DNA of 64,000 nt, from contig CM034105.1 in assembly GCA_019914945.1 (NCBI GenBank), positions 12,896,001 through 12,960,000 on the forward strand. Reading direction: 5' to 3'. The DNA is from Typha latifolia. Taxonomy: Eukaryota; Streptophyta; Magnoliopsida; Poales; Typhaceae. This document shows, piece after piece, positions 48,395 to 59,924 of the stretch. Below the pieces are notes generated by a model. The model had not been told where the DNA came from. It did no database searches and saw only the letters and a program-made list of their open reading frames with translations. The position numbers and the translations under genes are program-made. Within the stretch, counting starts at the first letter, position 1; the number at the start of each line of letters is the position of its first letter.

Positions 48395-51300
48395 TTACAA
48401 GTGGGAAAAAAAAAGAGTTGTGCAAAGTTGATACTTTTAACCAAGTTGGAAGAGAGAGAGAGAGAGTGAGAGAGATAAAAAGGAGGAGTTTTTTTTAACA
48501 TCAAGGGAGAAAGAGGTATTTTGTAATTGTAAAATTTTTCCTTGTATTAATCTTTTTTTTTCCTTTTTTTTTTTTACTCTTATGTGTAAGTAAAGGTATC
48601 ATGTAAATGAGTGGAATAAGGGGTTGGAAATTAGTGATGAAATCTGTAAAAAAAGGATTTAGGAAGGTGGATCAGTTTTGAGTCCATCTAATGTGTATAT
48701 ATTCTTTTATGTAATCTGAGCTATTTACTCCTTTCCATTAATCTCTCATAATATTATGCATATTATTGTAGATTAATACCTCTCTTTGGTGTTTATTGTG
48801 AGGTAGTTGTGGATACTATTCCTGCAATAATTTTATGCGGTAAGAATCTTTCAAACTAGTGGAGTTAGATAGAAGGGTAGAGAAACTAATTCGAGTAGTT
48901 GGTTTAGAATTTTAGGGTGTTATGTGTAACTATTCAAATGGAAATTAATTATTGGAAGGTGAGCTATCATGGGAAGGTTTAAGGGCTAATTATACTTATA
49001 ATATCTATGTGGATACAATTATTCCAAATTTTTAATATAGAATTGTCAAAGAGTTGATCAGGACTTGTACCTTAAAAACTTAAAAACAATTCTTTGGTGC
49101 TTTGTTAGGATTAGAGAGTGGTCAAAACATGCAGGTTGAATATATTAAACATTTGCACCAATTGGATAGTTTGCAGTTGGTTAAAAGGTTCATATTGTAT
49201 GGTGAATGTGAATAAATAAATTATTAGCACCAAAGTTAAAAGAGGAGAGATAAGTGCTAAAGGAAATCAGATTACTCTTACAACTACCCAACTTAAGGTT
49301 TGGGCCACTTTGGTGCTGGTGGTCACTCACTTTCAGTGGGACAGCTTCCTTTCAAAGATGTTAATAAGCACTGCATGGATGTTGGTCTTCAATTCATCTA
49401 ATTAATTTAATTTTTTTTAAAAAAATATCAACTAAGGGGCATATATCTTGATAAGGTTTAGGATAGATTTGATATTTATCATCCAGTCAAAAATAATTAA
49501 TTGAGAAAATTATAAAGTATACCATATCTTTTTTACTATGTTACAAACTAAGCTTTCTCTGTTTATTGTTTATAAACTTAGTATTCTAATGAATGAGTCT
49601 GTTGAGTCCTTACTTCTCTCATATGCTGGTTAGGCTAAGCTTAACTCAGATTAGTAAATTTTCTTAAATATTTTTATGCTTTTGTACTTATTCGTAAAAT
49701 TACCCTCCTACATAAATATATATATATATATATTTATGATTATATTATTTCATCCCACTTAAAAGAGTTCCATTCGAATAATTATCAAAATGCTCATGCT
49801 ATATTTTTGTAAAATATATTTTGTAAAATATACTTAAATACTATTAAATGTTGTGGAATGCCGTAAAAAAGAAGAAGATAAAATAGATTTATAAAAAAAT
49901 TCAAAATTGATACAACAAAATTAGAATCAAAATTGAAACTTAGAACTATGTTTGGAATATAGTCAATGTGTATAAATTTATAATATTATTGTTTGTACTT
50001 GTCTCCCGAAATTTAGTGTTACTATTAAATATGCAATGTGACTAGATTACACGTAGCCATAATACGTCTTTAATCATTAGTAGAGTCCATAATGTCCAAG
50101 AGTTAGATTATCGCACGACTTTTCCACGAGAAGGGAGAATATTGAGTCGTGTAAAGACACGCCAAGATTAGTGGGTGATATGCAAAATGGTTCAAATATA
50201 TATATATATATAAGAAAAAAGTCCGTGGATAAGTCTCGGCATTGGTGACGGAAATGATACCCCTTATTCGCAAAGTTATCCACGTCTCTCCCCATTTATT
50301 ATGTGGCCAGCTTTTATCCGTCCCCATCCACCCGGATATCGTTTCCACCAAGTACGGCTGGGCTTTGGCTTGTCGGGGCACAAAGCACGAATAGCAAGTT
50401 GCAGAATAAGTCCAGGATTCGCCCCTCCTCTGACGCCCGATACGCCCCTTTATTCGCCCCCCAGGCTTATCCTTCCCCCCTCCATCTCCCCATATCTATT
50501 TGCAAATTAGCCCCTCGTTTGTTGTTCCTTTGTGTGGGTGATGTTATCTTTAGATGAGTCTTCCACGTAGGAGTTTAATTTTGTGTGGATGGCGAAGAGG
50601 AATAAGAACGAGGAATAGTTTGTGATAAAGACGTTACTTTTGACTCGTTTTAGGAGGGATGTTGAACGTCCCAATCTTGGTGGAATTAATCACTACCTTA
50701 GGCGACCAAATAATTTTTTTATTTTTTTGAAAAAAAAAATATATCACCGTTTTATATATATATATTGTTCTTAATTTTTTAATTAAATAATTTATGTGAA
50801 TAAATCATGATAATTTTCATATAATTATCTCAAAAAGTTTAGTAAGGATATTATAAATATCCATTAAAAAAATAGCGTATAAAAAGAAAGCAGGGTGCCA
50901 GTGATAATAAAAACAAAATTTGGGGCATCTTTTGATAAATTTCCTAAGAGCAGTGATAATTTGGTTCGTTGATCGTCTATTTAGCCCCCCAATAACTAAT
51001 TCTGACCTTAATTATGTGATTATGTGCTGTTATGTCATCCTATCTGGCTAATTAGTAGGTGGAATTAATAACACCCAATCCCACGGCCCAAATTGAGAAC
51101 CCTAGCCCAAGGATATTTTAGGCTTGTTAAATTTCTTTGGCCCGACTAGATTCGACCCGATTCAAAAAAATTTGATTAAGAACCCTAATGCCTAGCCTAA
51201 TAGATTAATTAGAGTTTAATCTCGTGTTTAATTATGTGAGATCCAAGTCGAATAAATAGTCGGATAGCACTTTGGGAAGTAGAATATATATATAGTATCA

Positions 51301-51739
51301 TGAATACTCCAGCCTGCAATGGCCAAATGATGAAAGGAAAGAACTCTTCCCAACAAAATGATGATATAGGTTCAAAGCTATCCATAGTTTGAATAAAAAG
51401 TAGGATAGGTTTAAAGCTATCCATGAAAGGAGATAAAGTTCTTTCCAAGTTCTAGACATACTCATGGAATTGTAAAAAATTCACCAAAGAAACTTTAGAT
51501 CATAGGGAATTTTATTTGCTCGAGTTTGATTTATACTACTAAATTAATCTATCTCACAATTGGTTTTCCGATACAAAATATTTGGTTCATTTTATTCTCT
51601 ATAATGTGATGCTATCCGAAACCACATGTAATCATTTTTTTTTCCGGAAAACTCATATCAGAGAGATTTCATTCATTTCAAGCACATATTTCAGACAAAT
51701 ATGGTTTGAACAAGCCTACTACTTGTTATCAAGTTCAAT

Positions 51740-52258
51740 TAGGGGTGAAAACTGATCGGATATATATTTGATAGTGCTTAACCGTATTCGGATTCATATT
51801 TTTAGTCCGGATACGAATTCAGATACGGATATTAGACGAATAATATGGATATGGATAATTTTTAGATAGAGAATTGGATCTTAAACGGATGTTGATCGAA
51901 TTTTAAATAAATTATAATATTTTATTTAGACATAATTAATGCAAAAATATTAAGAGTTTCACAAAAAATAATTTTTTTATGTCCAATATATAAAATTCGA
52001 GAAATTACTCTCTACAAAAACACATCATTAGTAACAATATCAATATTTAATATTTTAATAAGAAAACTAAAAATTATAAATCATTCAAAAAAATGTGGAT
52101 AAATGGATATCCGATACCTGTATCCAAATCCAAATGTATATCTAGGATTTTTTTTTTAAATTCTATTTGAATTCGAATCAATATCTGAATCGGATAGAAA
52201 TTTTTTATTCGAATCCAATCCAAATGAGTCGAAGTTAATCTAACCATTTTCACCCCTA
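51740..52258. mobile_element. hAT-like MITE with terminal inverted repeats
   Basis: The ends are taggggtgaaaactgatcgg and ttttcacccctaa, a clear inverted repeat. Directly outside lie agttcaat (51732-51739) and agtccaac (52259-52266), matching at 6 of 8 positions, the 8-base target duplication expected for hAT. The 519-base interior is AT-rich, with repeated ggatat/gaattcg phrases and no transposase frame. It belongs to the same family as the copy at 36798-37310. Confidence 0.8.
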
Positions 52259-52335
52259 AGTCCAACGCACCAAAATAAAGAACTTTTTTCTTTTTTTTGC
52301 CCAACCTGAAAGTTGCTTTGCTAGATCTACCTAAC

Positions 52336-53073
52336 TGTTACGAACTAGATTTGAATCGATCTAGACGTCAGAGAATTATAAAAATTTAAGTAGTCGTAGC
52401 CTCGTGAGTTAGGATTCTAATGGCTCTAGTTTTACCTAAATTGAAGGTTAAGATAAAAAGTTAAAATAAAATAGTGGAGATAAGTCAGAATAGGATAGAA
52501 CAGTAAATATCCGACATTGCGGCAGCCATCGGAGGGTGGCGGAAGGCCAAGGGTGGTGGTGGACAGCCATATAGTAGGGTGGCTACTGGAGGAAGGTGGT
52601 GGTTAGGGTCTGGAAGCTTTAGAGGTTCTACGGCTATGATCTACTTCTAGAAAGTTAAAGACGATCTAACGGCTACGATAAAACGATAAATACAGTAATA
52701 AGAAAATAACTAAACTCAATTAATTCTCAATAGATACTTGGATGCTTAACAAGGAGCCCAACCCCTATATATATAGAGATTGGTTACAACAAATCCCATT
52801 ATGATTAACCCTAAAGGCTGACACAACTCGAATTAGGACTTGCCTTAAAAGCTTATTTAACTTAACTAGACTTATCTTAAGAGCTGTCGTGACTTATTTA
52901 GACTTGCCTTAACTAGACTTGCCTTAAAAGCTGGCATGACTTATTTCGACTTGCCTTATTAGCTTATGTGACTGAACTAGACTTGCCTAAAAGACTTACA
53001 TCATGAAATAATTAAAAGATAAATAGACTCGACTCAACTTGACTCGTTTTAACCACGTGGTCGGATCGTAACA
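52336..53073. mobile_element. Solo LTR
   Basis: The element starts tgttacga and ends tcgtaaca, the short inverted TG...CA ends of an LTR. It is flanked by ctaac (52331-52335) and ctagc (53074-53078), a 5-base target duplication with one change. It is 738 bases long, with a TATA-like ctatatatatagag near 52767 and internal near-repeats of tagacttgccttaa around 52840-52995. No gag-pol sequence or second LTR is seen nearby, so it is a solo LTR left by recombination. Orientation is uncertain. Confidence 0.78.
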
Positions 53074-54711
53074 CTAGCCTTAACTACTATTAGACGTGAT
53101 GATCGAGCAAGCCAGGTCAAGCCAATCGGGCTAGCTACTGTGTTTGCCAGCCCGACCAAAAGTGGCTCGAGCCGGGCTAGAATAGTCTAGCCCACCGCCC
53201 ATTGGCCTATGAGATAACGGGTTGGTCGGGCCAGGCTGGCACAAATTTTTAGAATTTTTTTACTCTTAGCTTATTTTTGAAAAAAAAATGTTTTTGTTCC
53301 TCCTTTTTCTTTAGAAAAAAATAATATGTTAAAAGAATTTTAAACAATACAAAGTATTGAACGAGAGGGCTTTTCATGCGAGTTGACACGAGTGCTTTCG
53401 AACCGGGTTTTCGGGTCGGGCGGATGGATGGGCAAACAACTGGCTTGAGCTGCCCATTGGTTGTTCGAGCTCGGGCCAGGTTTGGCTGGGCCATTTAATC
53501 AGGTCTAACCTACTATAGATTCACCTAGTCATAATACTGTAGATTTGGCGATGGAGACTCTACATCGACATCCATGTGGACGCTGTGGAAGACAAAGAAG
53601 ATAAATTGCAAGAGAAGAAAAGGATCTGCACATAGAAGAGAAAAAAAAAAAAAAAAAACCTTCTAGCCTTTTCCTACCAAAAATTGTTAGGTAAGAAGAG
53701 AAGAGAATGAGTAGACCATCGACTTTAACTTGGATAGAAAGAGTCCCTCTGAGTGGAGATTTTTCTTTCTTTTTCTCTTTTTGAAACTTTATTAAGGTTG
53801 ATGGAACGATTGCTACTCAGCCATACGGAAAAACTTCGATGAGAGTGGTTGCGATTTAGGTTGATTAAGAATTTGGATGGTATTGGCATAATAACGGTGT
53901 TGGAATTTTACTTTGAATGATAAGAAATATATTGTAACGTGTTCATAATTGAACGAGATTTGATATAAATATTTAATATCTCGTATCCCAAAAGGAAGTC
54001 TTGTTGAACCCAACCCAATGTGGATTTCGGTCAAATTATATTATTTAAATCTTGATTATAGTTCAATTACTCGAATTAATGTTATCAAATTAAACTTTGG
54101 TGGATCCTAATTGGTCTTCTAAAAGAGAGCATTGAATACAAAGACTGAGTTCATTTTTCTTTTCTCTTTATAATCTGATCTTATTGTATATATATGTATA
54201 ACAATTTCATGTTAATTTCCTAAGATTTATATTAAACAAATGACTTGATGAAAGTTCAAAACAGCTACATGCAATTGGAAGGTATGCATTAAACTCGGTC
54301 AGATTGTAACTTTCTCAGCAAAGTATGATAATTTCCTATCGAATTCATTGATTGTTTTTGGAGGTGCATGATAGATTTGAACATGAATGGAAGTAGAGAA
54401 GAATATTTGAACTTATTGAATTTTTATTTTATTTTAATAACATTCATCCTGGCCCCATGATACAAATAACTTACTACTAGAAATCATTCAAACTAACTTC
54501 GTAAGAGTTGGTGTGAAATAAAATTAGATTGAGGATAAAATCCTAACTGGGTTTTAGATTAAGCAAAAGTGAGCATGAGAACTATTAACCACAGCATTAA
54601 TTCTACAATAATATTGAAGTCATACTAAAATATAGATTACCGCCATCGATATATATATATATATATATTTATTTATTTATTTATTTTTTAAATAAAAATA
54701 AAAAATGAGCA

Positions 54712-55158
54712 TTATTTCCTCGCCTCGGCGTTTTCCTCGGGCTCCGGGTCGGCATTGAGATCGAGACGCCGCGGCGTCGGGTTCTCCGCCACCCTCTCCT
54801 CCTCCGCCGCCGCCTCTTCTAGCAGTCCTCCGTTGTCCCTGACGGCGTCGGGATTCGCGAAGTCCTCCGGCGAGAAGGCGGGCCGCCACCTCGGCGCGAG
54901 GTAGCGCGATGCGTCCCGGATCCGGCTCAGGATAGCGTAGAACTCCTCCACCTCGGCATCAGTGACGTCGTCCTCCTCCTCTTCCTCGTCCTCCTCCTCG
55001 GTTCGCGGTCTAGGGTGGCGGCGGGCGGCGGCGTCGTCGTCACTAGTGGCGTCTTCGTTCCGTTGTCTTTTAGACGACGGCGACGGCGACGGCGACGGCG
55101 TCGAGTCCATCTCGACCGGCGGAGTAGGTGAGAGAAATGGGATGGATCGCGATTTCAT
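54712..55158 (-). CDS. NRR/NIMIN-like NPR1-interacting protein, copy 1
   Basis: An intronless frame of 148 residues. The first 50 residues are Ser/Pro-rich, then basic. An acidic run (about 54-64) precedes the conserved core EVEEFYAILSRIRDASRYL (69-87) and WRPAFSPEDF (91-100). The C-terminus has RRLDLNADPEPE (130-141), an LxLxL/DLN EAR-type repression motif. This order (acidic stretch, EFYAIL helix, WRPxFxxEDF, DLN motif) fits the rice NRR and NRR-homologue group and Arabidopsis NIMIN proteins. These bind NPR1 and dampen salicylic-acid defence gene expression in the nucleus. A second Met at residue 17 is a possible start. The downstream neighbour at 57.7 kb is a paralog on the same strand. 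Confidence 0.83.
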   Translation of the reverse strand: MKSRSIPFLSPTPPVEMDSTPSPSPSPSSKRQRNEDATSDDDAAARRHPRPRTEEEDEEEEEDDVTDAEVEEFYAILSRIRDASRYLAPRWRPAFSPEDFANPDAVRDNGGLLEEAAAEEERVAENPTPRRLDLNADPEPEENAEARK

Positions 55159-55660
55159 CTTCCCCTCCGCTATAAAAAGAGATCAAGAAATGTGAAATTA
55201 ATTATTCCACTAATCTTAAATTACTCTTAATCCTAACGGGGGGGACAGAGAGAGAGAGAGAACGTATAAAAGTGACGATAAAAGACCATGACGTCAGGGT
55301 CGGTGTGAGCTGACGTGGGTTGCAGACGTCATGGACATTAAGAGGATGGGGAATTTTCCAGTAATATAATACGACCAGAGAGGTCCGGCGAGTCAAGGTC
55401 TCTCCTTCGTATGAAATAATTATAAAAAATTAAACCAAAAATACTTTATTTGTGCATACATTTTAACTACTTAGCAATAATCCCCAGGCCTCTCTTTTCA
55501 AGAGATAATATCGATGCTATTAAAATTTAAATTGAAGTGTTCTCGTGCAACATGAGTGCTGATTCTTTGTTTACTTTTTGAAGAATTATACTTAACTAAT
55601 TTTCATTTGAGATTGTCAATTAGGTTGATTTTCAGAAGCAGTTTTACTTTAAAGTCATTT

Positions 55661-56075
55661 TTATGATTGAAGACTAGGTGGTCCAAGTTGTGGCCTAGGC
55701 TTCGCTTCCAAAACGGTTGAGCAAGAAAAGTATTTTGTCCGTAGAATGGTGGCCCAAGTGCTATTTGGGTTTAGGGTTATGCCCGTTTTAAGATTACGCT
55801 TTTGCTTACAAACTCGGGTTTTGCGGATACCAAGACCTCCATATTGCATCGGTTTACATAGCAGATGCCAGCTGCGGAGGTAAACATGGCGAGAGCCAAA
55901 GTTCACTCCCGATCCAAAGTCTCTCGTAAGAGTATGTGTTTCCTTATAGTAGACGTAGGAAGGATTGAGGTGGCCATGTAATATGAAAGAATTGAGCTAA
56001 GAACTGACTTGATTACGATAAGTCTTCCGACATGAGATAGGTGTTTTAACTTTCATCTTACAAGTTTTTCTTGGA
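55661..56075 (-). pseudogene. LINE (non-LTR retrotransposon) reverse-transcriptase 3' fragment
   Basis: On the minus strand, LSHVGRLIVIKSVLSSILSY is followed, after a frame break, by SWHLLCKPMQYGGLGIRK and NPNSTWATILRTKYF. These are the consecutive thumb-side and zf-RVT landmarks of plant LINE ORF2 (LSxAGRxxLIKSVLSSIPxY; W..vC.P...GGLGIR; KY). The rest of the element is missing and stops interrupt the reading. It is a 3'-end relic between the tandem NRR-like genes and is not active. Confidence 0.75.
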
Positions 56076-57389
56076 CCATCTCCACAACCACCAAGTTAAA
56101 GGCAAAAGGAGTTGCCCAAGCATTTTTCTTTTTATTGTGAGAGATATAACTTTAAGTATAGCCTTGACCTAATTACAGAACAAATGATTTGACTTTGTTA
56201 TTAAAATTTATCCAAATTAATTTCTTGGCTTGAAAGAGAGCAATATAAGTCCGAGATTGCTTTCAAATTTGTTGCTTCTCTGGATCTTACTCGGATAAGT
56301 CAATAATAAGCCATCTAAGTGTGAGATCTCAATCGCTCCTCTCGTCGGTGTAACTCCTCAAAATTAGATGTGACTGACTTCGTAATCCAAAAGAATAAAG
56401 AGGATATTAAAGTCGATAATAAACAAAGTAACGTGGAGGAGAAAATCTTAGCGAAATTCACATTTGTACATAAGTACTCAAAGTATGGCGAAACAACACA
56501 AAGCGCATCTAAGCATATTTTGCTCATTTTATTGAAAACATAAGGTGCAATTTGCAAAATCCTATTGATCAGCGACTTAGAATTTTCCTTTCCATCATTA
56601 TTAGGTCTTATTAGGTGGTAGAAAAATGGAATCCTATTGCCGGCACTCAATTTCTCCTCCTCATCATATCACAAAAAGAAAAAGATAATATTATTCGGCT
56701 TGGTATACTCAATAGTTTCTTTACTACGATTGCTCACCTACTACTCTAATAATTTCGAGCATCCTTGGAGAAGAAAAACTATATATTGAGATTAGTTAGT
56801 GGCAAGCAATCCTTTCGAAAATGAAACGTATAACTATAACGTACTCTAATTAATATCCACCGTCATAAGTTTTACTTGAATTGACTTCGATTTGATTTTT
56901 AATTCATTTTTAAATCTTCCGACTGTCACAAATCTCCAAGTCCTCGATTTGATTTTAATTGAAAATTTACAATTAAAGTCCCGGAAATTACAAAATTGTG
57001 AACAATATTGTGCTCGACTCTGCCTCTTTATTTGATGGCGACTTTAGTGGAATATTTGATCTAATATGTATACTTTTTTGCGATTCATCATTAATGATAA
57101 AATAAAAACCCGAGTTAGGACTAATCTTCGAGTATACTTCTTTAGTTCTACTTTGGGAAAAAGTAGGTAGATTAAAAGTTCTATTAATATTATATTAAGT
57201 ATCATCAGACCAAATAAGTATAAATTAGATAAATGACATCGGTCAATATTTTATTATATTTTTAGATCTTCGTTAATATCATAACCTACTTGTAATAAGA
57301 GAGAAAATGAAAATAAGGGGTATTTTTATCCATATGATCAATTAGCTAATTTTTTTTAAATATTTTTTCTAACACAATTTCTAATGGAT

Positions 57390-57447
57390 GGAGGTTGGTG
57401 TTACAATTAGATAACTTAGGAGGTTGGTGTTACAATTAGATAACTTA
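57390..57447. repeat. 29-base perfect tandem duplication
   Basis: ggaggttggtgttacaatta plus nine more bases occurs twice head to tail (57390-57418 and 57419-57447) with no change, so it is recent. Confidence 0.92.
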
Positions 57448-57634
57448 GGAGAGATTTATGTATCCAGTATTTTGATTGAGAGAGTGAAAATAATATATAG
57501 TGATAGTTAGAGATTGTCAAAATATATTTTAACAACTGGGAATTTATCATAATAATTAATCTATTAAGTTTGATTATATATTAATGGACAACATTACATG
57601 GCTGATCACATACTCTACTTACTACCAAAAGGGA

Positions 57635-57678
57635 AGAGAAAAAGAAAAAGAAAAAGAAAAAGAAAAAGAAAAAGAAAA
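57635..57678. repeat. (AAAAAG)n purine hexamer repeat
   Basis: About seven tandem gaaaaa units end 14 bases before the stop codon of NRR-like copy 2, in its 3' region. Confidence 0.9.
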
Positions 57679-57691
57679 TGGAGTAGTACGA

Positions 57692-58039
57692 TCACCGCCC
57701 GGTTTCCGACTCCGCGACGCCCTCGGCCGGAGGCTCGGCGTTCAGATCAAATCGCCTCGGTATCGCGTCCTCCGCCACCGCGGCCCCTCTACCGTCATCT
57801 CTAATGGCGGCCGCGGCCTCGAAGTCCTCCCGGGCAAACTTGGGATGCCACGTGTCCCTCCTCGGCCCGACGGCGAAGCACCTCCTGGCCTCGCGCACCC
57901 GGCGTAGGATTGCGAAGAACGCCTCCACCTCCTCCTCCGTGGCGCCGCCCGCCGCCGCTCCTCCACCGGCACGCTTCGCCTTCCTCTCCTCCTCCCCCAA
58001 TTTCTCCCCGCCGGCTCGCCGTTTCCCCGCTGCCTCCAT
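57692..58039 (-). CDS. NRR/NIMIN-like NPR1-interacting protein, copy 2
   Basis: An intronless, very GC-rich frame of 115 residues. After a basic/alanine-rich N-terminus comes EEEVEAFFAILRRVREARRC (36-53 approximately), then a W-H-P-K-F-x-x-E-D-F block (64-73) and the C-terminal RRFDLNAEPP (95-104). These are the same three blocks, in order, as the gene 2.5 kb downstream (VEEFYAIL, WRPAFSPEDF, RRLDLNADP). The two therefore form a tandem pair. The core resembles rice NRR homologues and NIMIN proteins, which bind NPR1 and carry an EAR-type FDLN repressor motif. It is shorter than copy 1 and lacks its Ser/Pro leader. The start is the only suitable Met. Confidence 0.83.
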   Translation of the reverse strand: MEAAGKRRAGGEKLGEEERKAKRAGGGAAAGGATEEEVEAFFAILRRVREARRCFAVGPRRDTWHPKFAREDFEAAAAIRDDGRGAAVAEDAIPRRFDLNAEPPAEGVAESETGR

Positions 58040-59070
58040 CTCGGGGTACTAATTCGTTCCCACTCTGGGTGGCGTCATCTAAAATAGTGAAGATAAAGAT
58101 CGCTGGTCACGAGATGGGCACGTGACTCAGTCGAATTATCCCTGAAATAGCATTATTGGTCGTGACGTAGGATGAGTGACGTACTGACGTCTCACGATGG
58201 CGGCCATCGAGTCAAGGTAATAGTTTTTATTTTACTCAAAGCGTCTTTTTCGCATTTCACTACCTATAGTTCGTCGATATCACGGAAACCCGCTCTCTTG
58301 TTCATCCATTTGTGAAGAATATTCTTATGAATAGTTTCCTAGTCGATAGCTGATAAGATTATGATGCGCCAAAGATCTTTCGAGATGCTTCACTGCAATT
58401 GGAGGGAGGATAGTATTCTTTTCTGAAATTAGTGGGTGGAATGTTAAGAATATATGCATACGTCCTTCACGAAGAAAACAAGTTATTTTCAAAATAAGGT
58501 GAAATGGTAGGCGGTGATTTGTTAAAAATATTAGATTCATTAGGTTTGAGTATTTCTTTATTCTATTTGCTGCTGTCTAACAAACCGTATGTGAACAAAA
58601 ATTAAATTAAAAGGATTGTTGCATAAATAGGAACTTGCAAAGGGGGGGAAAATAGAAAAACCTTAAAGCTATTAAAGGGACTTTTGCGTTTTGGATTGGT
58701 TTACTTTGATTCATGTGAGAAGAAAATTCCAATGCTCCAAATCAACGGTTCGAGGTACTTTGGACCGGTCTCTGATTGTGACCTAATTATCTTTCATCCA
58801 GGATAAAACGATATTTCGTTATTAAATAAAACGTGGTTAGAATTTCTAGGCAAGTTCGAGGAAAGGAACTTTTTTTAGTTTTATTATCAAAATTATTAAT
58901 ATTTTTCTTTTAAAATTAAAATGTTTTTAATAATTTTATGTCACATTAAATTAATAGTAACACTTTTTTTTATAGATATTCTCTTGTGTATAAGATTGTG
59001 GGCTTACGAGCCTCTAGGTTTGCAAGTGGCTTTGCAACTCTATAATTGTGTTATATATTAGATTAGAGAG

Positions 59071-59413
59071 GATTTATTTGAGGTCGTGGTGGTGGTGGTG
59101 GTGGTGGCCAGTTTGGTGGTGGAATTGATAAAGATGATAAAAGCAGCGATAATAGAGATGACAATGGTGTGGAATAGATATGTGATTTACAAAAGAATAT
59201 TTGTAAGAAAATTATTAGTCTTAAAGTAAAAAGGATCAACGGATGATGAGGGTTAAGCTAGTTAATAGTTTGGGTTCGAGGGAGAGGGGATAAAATGACC
59301 TACTCTAGTGGACTAGAAGGATCCACAGTCAAAGAGTAGGAAGGAGTTGGCGAGAAAAAAATAATTAATATAATTTAAAATTTTCAAAGTAACTGTCTTC
59401 CATATATTTATAG
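59071..59413. repeat. Direct repeat, unit 1
   Basis: From gatttatttgagg through ggtggtggaattgataaaga, gcagcgataatagagatgac and tttgggttcgagggagaggg to caaagtaactgtcttcca. It recurs 506 bases downstream with roughly one change in ten to fifteen bases plus indels. It is non-coding; the GGT-rich start is a short (GTG)n run. Confidence 0.85.
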
Positions 59414-59576
59414 ACTAGCAAGGAAGGTGACCACTCACCCACTCACCGGGGCAAGGGGGGGTGGGAGATGTGGCAACGAGGACAACAAAGCGCTTTTCAC
59501 GTGTTGGTATGTAAGAGGCACAGTAAATGCCAAATAGAAGGCCCATCTATCATGGCATTAAGCGTTCGGAATGGAT

Positions 59577-59924
59577 GATTTATTCGAGGTGATGGTGGTG
59601 GGCGGTTTGGTGGTGGAATCGATAAAGATAATGAAAGCAGCGATAATAGAGATGACAATGGTGTGGAATAAATATGTGATTTAGAAAGGAATATTCGTAA
59701 GAAAATTATCGGTCTTAAAGAAAAAAGGATCAACGGGTGATGAAGGATGAGCTAGCTAATAGTTTGGGTTCGAGGGAGAGGGGATAAGACGACACTGGAC
59801 TAGGAAGGAGTTGGTGTCGACTTTGAACTGAAAGAGAAGATTAGAAGAGATGAGATGTAGGAGAAGATAAAAAATAATCAATATAATTTAAAATTTTCAA
59901 ACAGTACTATCTTCCATATAGGGC
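59577..59924. repeat. Direct repeat, unit 2
   Basis: The second copy of the 345-base unit, beginning gatttattcgagg. It is preceded by attaagcgttcggaatgg and followed by gttaagctttcggatgg, so the junction phrase is itself repeated, as expected for a tandem duplication of a roughly 0.5-kb block or the ends of an uncharacterised element. Confidence 0.85.

Larger units (their letters stand above)
48395..54711. other. Long intergenic interval with decayed transposons
   Basis: No protein-coding exon is supported over more than 6 kb. Listed separately are a hAT-like MITE (51740-52258) and a solo LTR (52336-53073). From 53090 to 53530 there are GC-rich phrases such as ggttggtcgggccaggctgg and cgagctcgggccaggtttgg, which resemble hAT-like non-autonomous element ends; I could not pair them. 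The open frames near 50100-50560 match nothing I know. (TA)n runs occur near 49715, 50200 and 54650. Confidence 0.55.
55159..57691. other. Space between the two NRR-like genes
   Basis: The first 250 bases are the promoter of copy 1 and include gacgtca/tgacgt-type TGACG cores near 55288-55330 (as-1-like elements). A LINE remnant lies at 55661-56075. A 29-base tandem duplication lies at 57390-57447 and a purine hexamer repeat at 57635-57678. No other exon is supported. Confidence 0.6.

Noticed and set aside
50077..50557. Overlapping frames of 70-90 codons on both strands near 50.1-50.6 kb
   Set aside because: No family resemblance and no exon structure; slightly GC-richer DNA leaves frames open by chance.
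55661..56650. Extension of the LINE fragment to 56650
   Set aside because: Beyond about 56075 the translation no longer shows reverse-transcriptase landmarks, so the call was limited to the supported part.
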